A DNA stretch of 64,000 nt from Saccharomonospora marina XMU15 (GTDB taxonomy: Bacteria > Actinomycetota > Actinomycetes > Mycobacteriales > Pseudonocardiaceae): NCBI RefSeq assembly GCF_000244955.1, contig NZ_CM001439.1, positions 1,764,628 through 1,828,627 of the forward strand, written 5' to 3'. A program made the translations under genes and the position numbers. Below are positions 8,740 through 17,634 of the stretch, piece after piece (the first letter of the stretch is position 1; each line of letters begins with the position of its first letter). The notes below the pieces were generated by a model that worked only from the letters and a program-made list of their open reading frames with translations, did no database searches and was not told the DNA's origin.

Positions 8740-9008
8740 GCGTCCGGTCCTGGCTGGTCTCCACCTGGCGACGGGTGGAGACCAGCCACGACCAGGTGTT
8801 CGTCGCCCGTTGGCGGCAGGGGCTGCGGCGGGAGGCGCGCAAGCAGCAGGACACGCTGCGCGCCCTGGTGATGCTGGAGTCGCTCGGCGTGGACAACCCC
8901 GTCGCGTACGAGACACTGGATCTCATCCCCTACCTGGTCGCCGACGTGCACGACTGGCACCGCCGGATGGGCAGGGAAAGCTTCGGAGATCCAGGAGTGT
9001 GTTGTTGA
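8736..9008 (+). CDS. Small protein ending in Cys-Cys (cory-CC-star family)
   Basis: A 90-aa basic, helical protein whose last two codons are both TGT before the stop. Small CstA-linked proteins ending CC-stop are, as I recall, named cory-CC-star in RefSeq; function unknown. The start overlaps the cstA stop (ATGA) and the stop overlaps the TTG start of the ArsA-like ATPase (TTGA), so the three proteins are probably made in fixed ratio. An N-terminal WRRVETSHDQVF stretch and the C-terminal DLIPYLVADVHDW look amphipathic. A terminal cysteine pair could bind metal, be lipidated, or be handled by the ATPase; none of this is shown. Confidence 0.85.
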   Translation: MSVRSWLVSTWRRVETSHDQVFVARWRQGLRREARKQQDTLRALVMLESLGVDNPVAYETLDLIPYLVADVHDWHRRMGRESFGDPGVCC

Positions 9009-9931
9009 TCCGCTTCTTCGGCGGCAAGGGCGGCGTCGGCAAGACCACCATGGCAGCGGCCTACGCGCTGTCGCAGGCGCGCAACGGCCACCGGACGCTG
9101 GTGGTGTCCACAGATCCCGCTCACTCGCTCGGTGACGCGCTGGCGACACCGATCCGCGACGAGCCTGCCGAGGTCACCTCGGGGCTGTGGGCGGCCGAGA
9201 TCAGTGGGGAGCGGCAGGCGAAGCGGCGTGTCGCAGAGATCACCGAGGACGCCCGGCACGCCGTGCCGCTGGAGGTGCTGCCCGCCGTGGAGCGGCATCT
9301 CGCGCGAGCTGCGCAGGCTCCGGGGACGCTGGAGTCCGCGCTGCTGGACCGGCTCACCGAACTCGTCGAGGGCCTCGGCGATCGCTGGGATCGGGTGGTG
9401 GTGGACAGCGCACCCACCGGTCACATGTTGCGGCTGCTGACCTTGCCGGAACTGCTCACCCCGTGGATCGAGGGGCTGGCGCGGCAGCGGGAGCAGGCCA
9501 GCGGCCTGGACCGGCTGGTAGCCGGGATGCTCGGGGACGCAAGGGACGAACCCGATCCGCTGCTGGAACGGTTGCATGCCCGCAGGGCGCGGATGGAGTG
9601 GATGCGCGAGCGGCTGGCCGCCGACGCGCGGGTGCACCTCGTGCTCGTGCCCGAGTACCTACCGCTGGCCGAGACCCTGCGCGCGGCCGACACCCTGGTC
9701 GAAGGCGGGATGCGGCTCGCTGCCGTGATCGTCAACCGGGTGCTTCCTGCCGAGGAGACCGGAGTGCTCGCCCGCCGCAGGGCACAGCAGCAGGAGGTGC
9801 TGGCTCGGGTGCGGGAGCGCTTCGACGGCGTGGGCGTGATCGAGGTGCCGCTGCTGGCAGGCGCGCTCACCGGACTGGGCGAATTGCGGACCCTCGCCGA
9901 CCTGCTCGACCGGGCGGGAATGGACTCCTGA
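9005..9931 (+). CDS. ArsA/GET3-family ATPase
   Basis: A 308-aa SIMIBI-class ATPase with the deviant Walker A GGKGGVGKTT at residues 6-15 and a switch region with DSAPTGHMLRLL, the DTAPTGHTLRLL-type motif of ArsA and Get3. No arsenic resistance genes lie nearby. I choose the TTG at 9005 because AGGAG sits seven bases upstream; an in-frame GTG at 8999 is too close to that site. Coupling to CstA and the CC-tailed protein suggests a membrane-protein targeting or energising role for this trio instead of arsenite export. That is inference. Confidence 0.88.
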   Translation: MIRFFGGKGGVGKTTMAAAYALSQARNGHRTLVVSTDPAHSLGDALATPIRDEPAEVTSGLWAAEISGERQAKRRVAEITEDARHAVPLEVLPAVERHLARAAQAPGTLESALLDRLTELVEGLGDRWDRVVVDSAPTGHMLRLLTLPELLTPWIEGLARQREQASGLDRLVAGMLGDARDEPDPLLERLHARRARMEWMRERLAADARVHLVLVPEYLPLAETLRAADTLVEGGMRLAAVIVNRVLPAEETGVLARRRAQQQEVLARVRERFDGVGVIEVPLLAGALTGLGELRTLADLLDRAGMDS

Positions 9932-10025
9932 CCGCAGGCGGGCGGCGTTTCCCGGCGAATCGGCGCCGCGGGATTGTCGGGGTGCCGAGCCAGAATCGGC
10001 ATCGCCGCGATTGAGCGAGGTGCCG

Positions 10026-11255
10026 ATGAACGTGACTTCTCCCGAACTGCTGCGGGACGCGATGGTCAAGCAGATCGAAGCCGCGGGCTACGCCGTTGAC
10101 GAGCAGGTCCAACGCGCGCTGCGCTCGGTGGAGCGACACCACTTCGTGCCGGACGCGGCGATCGAGGATGCCTACGCACCAGACATCGTCGTGACGAAAC
10201 GAGCCGCCGACGGCGAGGTCCTGAGCTGCCTCTCGCACCCGTCGATCGTGGCGCTGCAACTTGGGCAACTCGCGGTTCGGCCCGGTCAGCGGGTGCTGGA
10301 GATCGGCGCCGGTGCAGGCTACAACGCAGCATTGCTCGCACGCCTGGTCGGGCCCGGCGGGCAGGTGACGGCGATCGACGTCGATCCCGACGTCGTCGAC
10401 AACGCTCGGCGCAGGCTGGCGGCCGTCGGGGTCGGCAACGTGGAGGTGGTGCTCGCCGACGGCGCCCTCGGGCATCCGGCCGGTGCCCCGTTCGACCGGA
10501 TCCTGGCCACCGTCGGCGCCTACGGCATCCCGGACGCCTGGCTCGGGCAGCTCACACCGGACGGAAGGCTGGTGGTGCCCGTGCGAATCCGCGGCAGCGT
10601 GTCCCGCTCGATCGCGTTCGAGCGCGGTGACAACGGCCGCTGGCGCAGCGTGGACCACCAGATGTGCGGGTTCGTGCCGCTGCGTGACGGGATCGCCGAC
10701 GACCCACGGCGCCGGGTTGCGCTGACCTCCGACGCGGCGGTGAAGCTGCTGCTCAACCAGGAACACGCGCTCGATCCCGCCGGTCTGGCGGGGGTTCTCG
10801 ACCGGTCGCGGTTCGAGGTGTGGACCGGTGTCACCTTCGGTCCCATGCAGTCACTGGAGTGGCTCTACCTGTGGCTGGCGTGCGTCCTGGACACCGGCGT
10901 GTGCTCGATGTCGGTCGAGCCGGCCGCGATCGATGCCGGCGCGGTGCAGCCGATGTTCCGTGCGAGCACCATGGCCGTGCCCGGCGATCGCGAGCTCGCC
11001 TACCTGACGTGGCGTGCCGTCGGACACACCGCGAGCGGCGGCCGGATCATGGAGGTCGGTGTCATTGGCCACGGCGACAACCCTGCCGACCTCACCACCC
11101 GCGTCGCCGAGGAAGTTCGCGCCTGGAGCGAGCGACACCGAAACCGGCAGGTCCGGTTCGGGATCGCAGCCCCGGCAAGCGGCTCGACCGACCCGGACCA
11201 CGGCCGGTTCTTCCTCGACCGGCCCCACAATCCCATCGCGGTCGGCTGGCTGTAG
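10026..11255 (+). CDS. Protein-L-isoaspartate methyltransferase-like enzyme with C-terminal extension
   Basis: A 409-aa protein. Residues 1-210 are a PCMT-type SAM methyltransferase with motif I LEIGAGAGYN at 91-100 and the CLSHPS substrate loop at 68-73. About 200 further residues form a C-terminal domain that ends in a NPIAVGWL motif. This two-domain layout is that of the methyltransferases found in RiPP systems (FxLD-type and ATP-grasp peptide systems), yet no precursor peptide, lanthionine synthetase or ATP-grasp gene is visible beside it. The ATG at 10026 has GAGG five bases upstream; a TTG at 10011 is an alternative. It may be an orphan repair enzyme or a stand-alone modifier. Confidence 0.82.
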   Translation: MNVTSPELLRDAMVKQIEAAGYAVDEQVQRALRSVERHHFVPDAAIEDAYAPDIVVTKRAADGEVLSCLSHPSIVALQLGQLAVRPGQRVLEIGAGAGYNAALLARLVGPGGQVTAIDVDPDVVDNARRRLAAVGVGNVEVVLADGALGHPAGAPFDRILATVGAYGIPDAWLGQLTPDGRLVVPVRIRGSVSRSIAFERGDNGRWRSVDHQMCGFVPLRDGIADDPRRRVALTSDAAVKLLLNQEHALDPAGLAGVLDRSRFEVWTGVTFGPMQSLEWLYLWLACVLDTGVCSMSVEPAAIDAGAVQPMFRASTMAVPGDRELAYLTWRAVGHTASGGRIMEVGVIGHGDNPADLTTRVAEEVRAWSERHRNRQVRFGIAAPASGSTDPDHGRFFLDRPHNPIAVGWL

Positions 11256-11294
11256 CCGGCCGACGGAAGTCGGGGCAATGCCACACTGGAAGGC

Positions 11295-12506
11295 GTGGTC
11301 GAGGTCCCCGCAAGCTCCGCGCCGGTGTTCACGCTGCCCGAGTCCGCGCTGCGTGGGCTGGGGCAGCGCCCGTTCGGCGTTTACGTGCACGTGCCGTTCT
11401 GCGCGACCCGCTGCGGCTACTGCGACTTCAACACCTACACCGCGGGCGAGCTGGGTTCGGCCGCCTCACCCGCCTCGTGGCTGACCGGGCTTCGGCGCGA
11501 GCTGGAGCTGGCCGCGCGGATGCTGGGCTCGCCGCCCCGCGCCGACACCGTGTTCGTCGGTGGCGGCACACCCTCACTGCTCGGCGCCGAGGGGCTCGGC
11601 CGCGTGCTCGACGCGGTGCGCGAGTCCTTCGGGCTGGCCGAGGGGGCGGAGGTGACCACGGAGTCGAATCCGGAGTCGACCTCCCCGGAGTTCTTCGCGG
11701 GCATCCGTGAGGCGGGCTACACGCGGGTATCGCTGGGCATGCAGTCGGCCGCGCCGCACGTGCTGCGAGCGCTCGACCGGGTGCACACCCCCGGCCGTCC
11801 CGTCGCGGCCGCGCGAGAGGCACGCGCCGCCGGGTTCGAGCACGTCAACCTCGACCTGATCTACGGCACACCGGGGGAGCGCATCCAGGATCTGCGTGCC
11901 TCGCTCGAGGCCGTGCTCAGCGCCGGGGTGGACCACGTCTCCGCCTACGCGCTGATCGTGGAGGAGGGCACGGCGCTGGCCAGACGCGTCCGCAAGGGCG
12001 AGCTTCCCGCTCCGGACGACGACGTGCTCGCCGCCGACTACGAGCTGATCGACCACACCCTGCGGCAGGCGGGGCTGCACTGGTACGAGGTGTCCAACTG
12101 GGCGGCCTCCCCGCGGGCACGGTGCGCGCACAACCTCGGGTACTGGCTCGGCGGCGACTGGTGGGGCGCCGGTCCCGGCGCGCACAGCCACATCGCGGGG
12201 GTGCGCTGGTGGAACGTCAAGCACCCGGCACGGTACGCGGCACTGCTGGAGCGGTCGCAGCCGCCGGTCGCGGGTAGCGAGGAACTCACCGCGGCCGATC
12301 GCCACCTGGAGCGGATCATGCTCGAACTGCGGCTGGCCGAGGGGTTGCCGTTCGACGCGCTCGACGAGGCAGGAATCCGGCAGGCCCGCGCCGCCGCGGC
12401 CGAGGGACTGCTGGAGTCGCCCGCGTTGCGGCGGGGCAGGGCCGTACTGACCGACAGCGGCAGGCTGCTCGCCGACGCCGTGGTGCGCAGGTTGGTGACG
12501 TCGTGA
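11295..12506 (+). CDS. hemW: Radical SAM heme chaperone HemW
   Basis: A 403-aa radical SAM protein with the CxxxCxxC cluster motif as CATRCGYC (Cys36, Cys40, Cys43), followed by the GGGTPSLL motif of the HemN/HemW group and a C-terminal HemN domain. Its length and N-terminal VHVPFC context fit HemW, a heme-binding chaperone, and not coproporphyrinogen dehydrogenase HemN. The GTG start at 11295 is the only reasonable one; the GGAAGG upstream is close to it. Confidence 0.9.
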   Translation: MVEVPASSAPVFTLPESALRGLGQRPFGVYVHVPFCATRCGYCDFNTYTAGELGSAASPASWLTGLRRELELAARMLGSPPRADTVFVGGGTPSLLGAEGLGRVLDAVRESFGLAEGAEVTTESNPESTSPEFFAGIREAGYTRVSLGMQSAAPHVLRALDRVHTPGRPVAAAREARAAGFEHVNLDLIYGTPGERIQDLRASLEAVLSAGVDHVSAYALIVEEGTALARRVRKGELPAPDDDVLAADYELIDHTLRQAGLHWYEVSNWAASPRARCAHNLGYWLGGDWWGAGPGAHSHIAGVRWWNVKHPARYAALLERSQPPVAGSEELTAADRHLERIMLELRLAEGLPFDALDEAGIRQARAAAAEGLLESPALRRGRAVLTDSGRLLADAVVRRLVTS

Positions 12507-12518
12507 TCACCCTGCCCG

Positions 12519-13694
12519 CTACCGGCTCACCACCCTTACCGTCATGCCGGCGGCCGTGAGCCGATCCAGCAGCGCATCGCCCATCGCCACCGCGGTGGTG
12601 ACCTGGCCGCAGGTGTCGGGCAGGTCGTCGAAGGCCAGGCACAGCACCGACTCGGCGAGCATCTTCGCCGTCTCGTCGTAGCCCGGGTCGCCGCCCGCGA
12701 ACTCTGTGACGACGCGCTCACCGCCGCCTTCGCCGACGAAGCGCACGCTGAACCACGACCGCGACCGCTTGTCATGACTGGGTCCCTCGCCGGGCTTGCG
12801 CAGCCCCGCCAGCGCCCGGCGAGCGGGCGGCAGCTGCGCCAGCAGTGCGAGCGTCCCGAGCCCCAGGCCCGCCGCGACGACCGTGGGCAGCCGCCTCACC
12901 GCCGCGTAGTGCCGGTAGGTGAAGTCGGGGCCGTAGCGATCGAGCGCGGCCGCGGAGCGGCCCACGATGCTGGGGTCGATCGTCGGCAGCGGAACCAGCC
13001 AGTTGCCGGTGTCGCGGTCCCTGCTCGGCGGCCAGCCGGGCAGGTGGACGCGCCTGCCGTCGGCGCGCGGCTCGACCGCCCTGCGCTGCCTTGCCGTTCG
13101 CGCCATCTGCCGAGCGCGGGAGAACGCGGTGAGCGCCGAGGAGTAGGTGCCGCCGGAGAACTCGGTGCGCGCCCGCACCTGGCCTTGCACGGTCAGCGGC
13201 ACGCCGGAGGGCAACTGCCGCACGGTGTAGTAGACGCCGAGGTCGTGCGGTACCGAGTCGAAGCCGCACGCGTGCACCAGCCGGGCGCCGCTTTCGCGGG
13301 CGGTCTCGTGGTGGGACAGGTACATCCGGTCGACGAACTCCGGTTCGCCGGTGAGGTCGACATAGTCGGTGCCCTCCCGCGCGCACGCGGCCACCAGCGG
13401 TTCGCCGTAGTGCAGGTACGGGCCGACCGTGGTGGCCACGCCGCGCGCGGACCCGGCCACCTCGCGCAGCGAGTTCGGTTCGGTGACGTCGGCGTGCAGC
13501 AGCGGAAGCGACGCGCACCGGGGGTTGATCGCGGCCAGCCGGTCGCGCAGGGCCTCGAGCTTGCCCCGGTTGCGGCCTGCCAGCGCCCACCGGCACTCCT
13601 GGGGTGCGTGGCGTGCCAGGTATTCCGCCGTCAGCGTGCCGGTGAAGCCCGTGCCCCCGAACAGCACCAGGTCGTGTTCACGATCGGCTGCCAT
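12519..13694 (-). CDS. Saccharopine-dehydrogenase-like NAD(P)-binding oxidoreductase
   Basis: A 391-aa protein with an N-terminal Rossmann fold (VLFGGTGFTGTLTAEYL) typical of the saccharopine-dehydrogenase-like family that includes mycobacterial trans-acting enoyl reductases. A hydrophobic stretch at roughly residues 265-290 may attach it to the membrane. No polyketide synthase lies in the window, so the substrate is unknown. The ATG at 13694 has GAGGAAGG seven bases upstream; the longer open frame is not used. Its first 17 bases overlap the end of the TetR regulator gene, so the two are probably cotranscribed. Confidence 0.83.
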   Translation of the reverse strand: MAADREHDLVLFGGTGFTGTLTAEYLARHAPQECRWALAGRNRGKLEALRDRLAAINPRCASLPLLHADVTEPNSLREVAGSARGVATTVGPYLHYGEPLVAACAREGTDYVDLTGEPEFVDRMYLSHHETARESGARLVHACGFDSVPHDLGVYYTVRQLPSGVPLTVQGQVRARTEFSGGTYSSALTAFSRARQMARTARQRRAVEPRADGRRVHLPGWPPSRDRDTGNWLVPLPTIDPSIVGRSAAALDRYGPDFTYRHYAAVRRLPTVVAAGLGLGTLALLAQLPPARRALAGLRKPGEGPSHDKRSRSWFSVRFVGEGGGERVVTEFAGGDPGYDETAKMLAESVLCLAFDDLPDTCGQVTTAVAMGDALLDRLTAAGMTVRVVSR

Positions 13695-14376
13695 GCGCCT
13701 GCCTTCCTCTCGCCGGTTGTGGTGTGTTGCCGGTGCCGTGGGACCCGCCGCCGGGTGGCACCCCTTCCTCCCGCAACGCCGCTTCCAGCGCGCCCCACAC
13801 GAGCGTGGTGATGTGGTCGGTGACCTGCTCGATGTCCATCCCGGGATGGTCGAGCCACCAACTGCCCGCCGCTTCCACGGCGCCGACGAGGCCGTGGGCC
13901 CACGGCCGCACACCGTCCGACTCGATGCCGAACCCGCCCAGTTGGTCGGTGAGCATCGCGGCGATCACCGCCGCGGCGACCTGGCGGTCCCTGGACGCCT
14001 GTTCGGCGTAGCGGTGGCGGCACAGGAAGCGGAAGACGTTGGGGTGCTCCGCGACGACGCCGAGGTAGGCGCGTACTCCTTCGCGCACCCGCATGCGTGG
14101 CGGCGCGGGTTCTCGCAGCGCCGGTTCGAGGCGGCACCGCACCAGCGACACGACGCGCTCGGCCACGGCGGCGACCAGGTCGGCCTTGTCCGCGAAATGG
14201 CGATACAGCCGTGGTTTCGACACCCCGGCCGCGCGGGCGAGGTGAGCCATTCCGGCGTCGGGACCGTGTTCGTCGAGCGCGCGGAACGCCGCGTCGACGA
14301 AGGCGGCGCGACGGGCGGCGCGGTGGTCGCGCCACCGTTCCGCTCGACCGTCCCGGCGGTTGACACCCTCTGCCAC
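13678..14376 (-). CDS. TetR family transcriptional regulator
   Basis: A 232-aa regulator with an N-terminal TetR helix-turn-helix (about residues 20-70: FVDAAFRALDEHG, then VSKPRLYRHFADKADL). The ligand-binding C-terminal half resembles regulators of lipid and cofactor genes in actinobacteria. It is divergent from the Baeyer-Villiger-type monooxygenase (74 bases apart) and overlaps the oxidoreductase downstream, so it probably controls both. It starts with GTG. A palindromic candidate operator lies in the shared intergenic space. Confidence 0.9.
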   Translation of the reverse strand: MAEGVNRRDGRAERWRDHRAARRAAFVDAAFRALDEHGPDAGMAHLARAAGVSKPRLYRHFADKADLVAAVAERVVSLVRCRLEPALREPAPPRMRVREGVRAYLGVVAEHPNVFRFLCRHRYAEQASRDRQVAAAVIAAMLTDQLGGFGIESDGVRPWAHGLVGAVEAAGSWWLDHPGMDIEQVTDHITTLVWGALEAALREEGVPPGGGSHGTGNTPQPARGRQAHGSRS

Positions 14377-14394
14377 GAGCCGGATAGTACGCCA

Positions 14395-14420
14395 GGTAAC
14401 GGATACCGGCGGTAACCGGT
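14395..14420. promoter_or_regulatory. Candidate TetR operator between tetR and monooxygenase genes
   Basis: The intergenic space contains TACCG-G-CGGTA at 14404-14414, a perfect 5-base inverted repeat around one base, flanked by GGTAAC on the left and GGTAACCGGT on the right, so overlapping palindromes share the GGTA/TACC half-site. Its place between the two divergent starts is where a TetR protein would be expected to bind. Confidence 0.55.
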
Positions 14421-14450
14421 AAAGCTCGGGCCCGACGAGGCGGTGCGGTC

Positions 14451-15971
14451 ATGGACGGTGTGGCGACCGGAGTGGTGATCATCGGCTCGGGGTTCTCCGG
14501 CCTCGGCATGGCCATCCGGCTGAAGCAGTCGGGCAGGCACGACTTCGTGATCCTGGAGAAGGCCGACGACCTCGGTGGAACCTGGCGCGACAACACCTAT
14601 CCCGGCTGCGCCTGCGACATCCGCTCGCACATGTACTCCTTCTCCTTCGCGCAGAACCCGGACTGGAGCAGGTCGTTCTCCGAGCAACCGGAGATCTGGC
14701 GATACCTGCGCAGAGTCGCCGACGACCACGGCGTCGCCGAGCACATCCGGTTCGGAGTCGAGGTCACCGGCGCCCGCTGGGACGACGACGCCTGCCGCTG
14801 GCGCCTGCGTACCGCCGTTGGCCAGGAGTTCAGCGGTACCTTCCTCGTGGACGGCACGGGTGCGCTGCACGTACCGAACCTCCCGGCGCTACCCGGCATC
14901 GAGGACTTCACGGGCACCACGTTCCACTCCTCGCGCTGGAACCACGACTACCCGCTGGAGGGCAAGCGGGTGGCGGTGGTGGGCACCGGCGCCAGCGCCG
15001 TCCAGTTCGTGCCCAAGATCGCGCCCCGCGTGGCACGGCTGGAGGTGTACCAGCGCACACCACCGTGGGTGTTGCCGAGGCCGGAGGGAGAGATTCCGCG
15101 GCGGCGCAAGCGGCTGTTCCGCCGCTTCCCTGCCGCTCTTGCGGCGTATCGCGCCGCGCTGTACTGGCTCAACGAGAGCTTCGCCGTCGGATTCAACGGC
15201 CGTCCCGGCTTGTTGAAACTCGGCGAGCGGCTGGCGAAACGGCACATCGAGCGGCAGATCCCCGACCCGCAGTTGCGGCGGAAGGTGACCCCCGACTACA
15301 CCCTTGGCTGCAAGCGGGTACTGGGCTCCAACACCTACTACCCCGCGCTGACCCGGGACAACGTCGAGCTTGTCACGACAGGCATCAGCCGCGTGACCCC
15401 TTGCGGGATCGTGGACGGCGACGGCGTCGAGCGGCCGGCCGACGCGATCATCTTCGGCACGGGCTTCAAGGTCACCGAGGCGTTGGAACACCTCGACGTG
15501 CAGGGCAGCAACGGCCGCGACCTGGCGACGTTGTGGCGGTCCGAGGGCATCCAGACACACCTCGGGATCACCGTGGCCGGCTTCCCCAACCTGTTCCTGC
15601 TGCTGGGACCCAACACCGGGCTCGGCCACAACTCGGTCGTTTTCATGATCGAGTCGCAGATCCGCTACGTGGCCGAGGCCATCCGGCTCGCCGGGCTGCG
15701 GGGAGCCGCCGCCATCGAGGTGCGCGAACGGGCGCAGCGCCGCTTCAACAGCGAGATCCAGCGCAAGCTCGCCAAAGGTGTGTGGTCGACGGGCGGGTGC
15801 CGAAGCTGGTACCTCGACTCCCGAGGCGTCAACCGCACCATCTGGCCCGGCTTCACATGGCAGTACTGGCTGCGTACCCGCCGCGTGGACCCCGGCGACT
15901 TCCACTTCCGCACCCCGGGGATGAAGCGAGCCGCTCAGCCGATGGACACCACCACCAGCCCCGCGACGTAG
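14451..15971 (+). CDS. Flavin-containing monooxygenase, Baeyer-Villiger type
   Basis: A 506-aa two-dinucleotide-binding flavoprotein: FAD motif GSGFSG at residues 12-17, NADPH motif GTGASA at 178-183, and between them [11 protein letters not shown] (153-163), which fits the FxGxxxHxxxW fingerprint of Baeyer-Villiger monooxygenases. It should insert oxygen next to a ketone carbonyl; the substrate is not deducible. The start has GAGG upstream. The 3' end overlaps the convergent exchanger gene by 37 bases. Confidence 0.9.
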   Translation: MDGVATGVVIIGSGFSGLGMAIRLKQSGRHDFVILEKADDLGGTWRDNTYPGCACDIRSHMYSFSFAQNPDWSRSFSEQPEIWRYLRRVADDHGVAEHIRFGVEVTGARWDDDACRWRLRTAVGQEFSGTFLVDGTGALHVPNLPALPGIEDFTGTTFHSSRWNHDYPLEGKRVAVVGTGASAVQFVPKIAPRVARLEVYQRTPPWVLPRPEGEIPRRRKRLFRRFPAALAAYRAALYWLNESFAVGFNGRPGLLKLGERLAKRHIERQIPDPQLRRKVTPDYTLGCKRVLGSNTYYPALTRDNVELVTTGISRVTPCGIVDGDGVERPADAIIFGTGFKVTEALEHLDVQGSNGRDLATLWRSEGIQTHLGITVAGFPNLFLLLGPNTGLGHNSVVFMIESQIRYVAEAIRLAGLRGAAAIEVRERAQRRFNSEIQRKLAKGVWSTGGCRSWYLDSRGVNRTIWPGFTWQYWLRTRRVDPGDFHFRTPGMKRAAQPMDTTTSPAT

Positions 15972-16960
15972 GTCAGCAGGACGGCGATCCCCTCGAACCC
16001 GATGCCGCCTCGCTGCCGCCGAACGAGCCCGGCCGCGATGATCCCGACCAGCAGCATCGTCCACGCCAGTACGAACTCGTCGGTGCGTGTGAGGGCGTGG
16101 TACAGCGAGCCGCCGGTATAGGCGACGTCTGCGGCGGCGATGAACAGCAGGTCGAAGGTGTTGCCGCCGACGATGCCCGCCACGGCCAGGGTGAGCGCAC
16201 CCGCCCGCACCGCCGCCAGGGTGGTGACCAGCTCCGGCAGCGAGGTGGACACGCTCGTCAGCAGCGTCCCCACCGCGGTGCCGGAGAGCGCGCCGTGCTC
16301 GGTGATCGACACCCCGGCCCGGCCAACGCCGAAGCCCGCGACCAGCATCACCCCGGCCAGGGCCGCGAACTTGGCCCACAGCACGGGCAGCCGCTCGGTC
16401 GAATCCGTCTGGTCCGGGGTGTCCTCGCGGGTCGCCGAGGTTCTCGCAGGCCGCCACATCGGGTCCCGGCCGACCTTGCGGGTCAGCGAAAGGCCGTAGA
16501 GGTAGCACAGCACCAGTAGCACGGTCGCCGGATGCACGCCCAGCGGAGCGACCTCGGGCGAGGTGGTGCCGAGCAGCACGATCGCCAGCATCACGATCAG
16601 CACGAGGCTGCTGAACACGTTCGCGAGCGAGGCGGCGGCGTGTTCCAGGTTCGCCCTGCGGTAGGCCAGGTCGGCCACGACGATGAAAGTGGTCTGGGCG
16701 GCGATGCCGCCCGCCGAGTTGCTCATGGCCAGGCTGGCGTTGCCCGACGTCGCGGCGAGGATGCTCACCACGAGCCCGGCCAGCGAGGTCGATGCCGCGA
16801 GCAACACCATGCCCGCGATCGCTTCCCCGAGGCCGGTGCGGTCGGCGAGGCGGTCGACGACTCCGGCCAGCCGCACGCCGAACACCCCGATGACGGCGGC
16901 GGCGACGGCGAGGACAGCGATCGACGGGACGACCGGCCAGGTGCTGTTGATCACGTTCAC
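15935..16960 (-). CDS. Sodium/calcium exchanger (CaCA) family membrane protein
   Basis: A 341-aa membrane protein with about 10 transmembrane segments in two homologous halves around a hydrophilic loop (about residues 170-200). The second alpha-repeat has the expected SVSTSLPEL, with an acidic residue. The first reads AASTSLAGL and lacks the Glu normally seen in the GTSLPE-type motif, so the transported ion or the mechanism may differ from a standard Ca2+/cation antiporter. GTG start without a strong ribosome-binding site. Its 3' end overlaps the convergent monooxygenase gene. Confidence 0.85.
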   Translation of the reverse strand: MNVINSTWPVVPSIAVLAVAAAVIGVFGVRLAGVVDRLADRTGLGEAIAGMVLLAASTSLAGLVVSILAATSGNASLAMSNSAGGIAAQTTFIVVADLAYRRANLEHAAASLANVFSSLVLIVMLAIVLLGTTSPEVAPLGVHPATVLLVLCYLYGLSLTRKVGRDPMWRPARTSATREDTPDQTDSTERLPVLWAKFAALAGVMLVAGFGVGRAGVSITEHGALSGTAVGTLLTSVSTSLPELVTTLAAVRAGALTLAVAGIVGGNTFDLLFIAAADVAYTGGSLYHALTRTDEFVLAWTMLLVGIIAAGLVRRQRGGIGFEGIAVLLTYVAGLVVVSIG

Positions 16961-17025
16961 GGTGGCCGTGGTGTACCCCGAGACGGTCGGATTGGAAACC
17001 GGCGAGGCTGGGTACGTACCCGATC

Positions 17026-17217
17026 ATGACCGAGAACCAGGACCTGGTGCCCGAGGCCGACGCCGAGGAGCAGCGCGAACCCGCACGCGGTGGGGAAGAG
17101 CCGGATGCGGACCGGGCAGGCATGCGGGTTCCGCTCGAGGCCAACCCCGCCGACGTCGCCGAGCAAGCCGCCCCGGTCCCGCTCGACGAAGAAGACGAGA
17201 ACCGGCCGGCTACCTGA
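17026..17217 (+). CDS. Small acidic conserved hypothetical protein
   Basis: A 63-aa acidic protein lacking Cys and hydrophobic segments, with a C-terminal stretch VPLEANPADVAEQAAPVPL followed by DEEDE. Proteins with a similar VPLEA..ADV.EQ...VPLDEED segment occur widely in actinomycetes (recalled, not searched); their function is unknown. The ribosome-binding site is weak. It sits directly upstream of the WhiB gene. Confidence 0.65.
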   Translation: MTENQDLVPEADAEEQREPARGGEEPDADRAGMRVPLEANPADVAEQAAPVPLDEEDENRPAT

Positions 17218-17292
17218 GGTGTGAGGTTCTCGCAACTGGGGTACACGGCCGCAGCAACGCGGTTCATCAAGAGCACGGAGGTGATTACACCG

Positions 17293-17592
17293 ATGGCGGA
17301 CACGTCCCGCCTGCCCACTCCTGTCGCCGAGGTCTGGGAGTGGCAGCGACACGGCAATTGCCGCAACCTCGACAGCTCCGTGTTCTTCCACCCGGACGGG
17401 GAGCGTGGGTTCGCCCGTGCCGACAGGGTGGCACGGGCCAAGGAGATCTGCCGTACGTGCCCGGTGATCGTTCAGTGCAGGCATCACGCACTGACCGTGC
17501 AGGAGCCGTTCGGAGTCTGGGGAGGCCTCGACGAGACCGAGCGCAGGGACGCGATCGCCAGGCGCAAGAAGCTACAGCCCACCGCGAGCTGA
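17293..17592 (+). CDS. whiB3: WhiB family iron-sulfur regulator, WhiB3/WhiD-like
   Basis: A 99-aa WhiB protein with the four cluster cysteines (23, 53, 56, 62 in CRNL...ICRTC...QC) and the GVWGG turn at 74-78. The FFHPDGERG segment is characteristic of M. tuberculosis WhiB3 and Streptomyces WhiD rather than WhiB1 or WhiB2. These proteins sense redox state or NO through a [4Fe-4S] cluster and act with the housekeeping sigma factor. GGAGGT lies ten bases upstream of the ATG; 24 extra codons of open frame upstream are not used. Confidence 0.88.
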   Translation: MADTSRLPTPVAEVWEWQRHGNCRNLDSSVFFHPDGERGFARADRVARAKEICRTCPVIVQCRHHALTVQEPFGVWGGLDETERRDAIARRKKLQPTAS

Positions 17593-17634
17593 ACCAGCTG
17601 AACCTGTCGAGACGCCGACCGAACAGGGGGAGTA

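Noticed and set aside
9005-9931. Arsenic resistance function for the ArsA-like ATPase
   Set aside because: No ArsB, ArsC, ArsD or ArsR gene is present; the gene is coupled to cstA.
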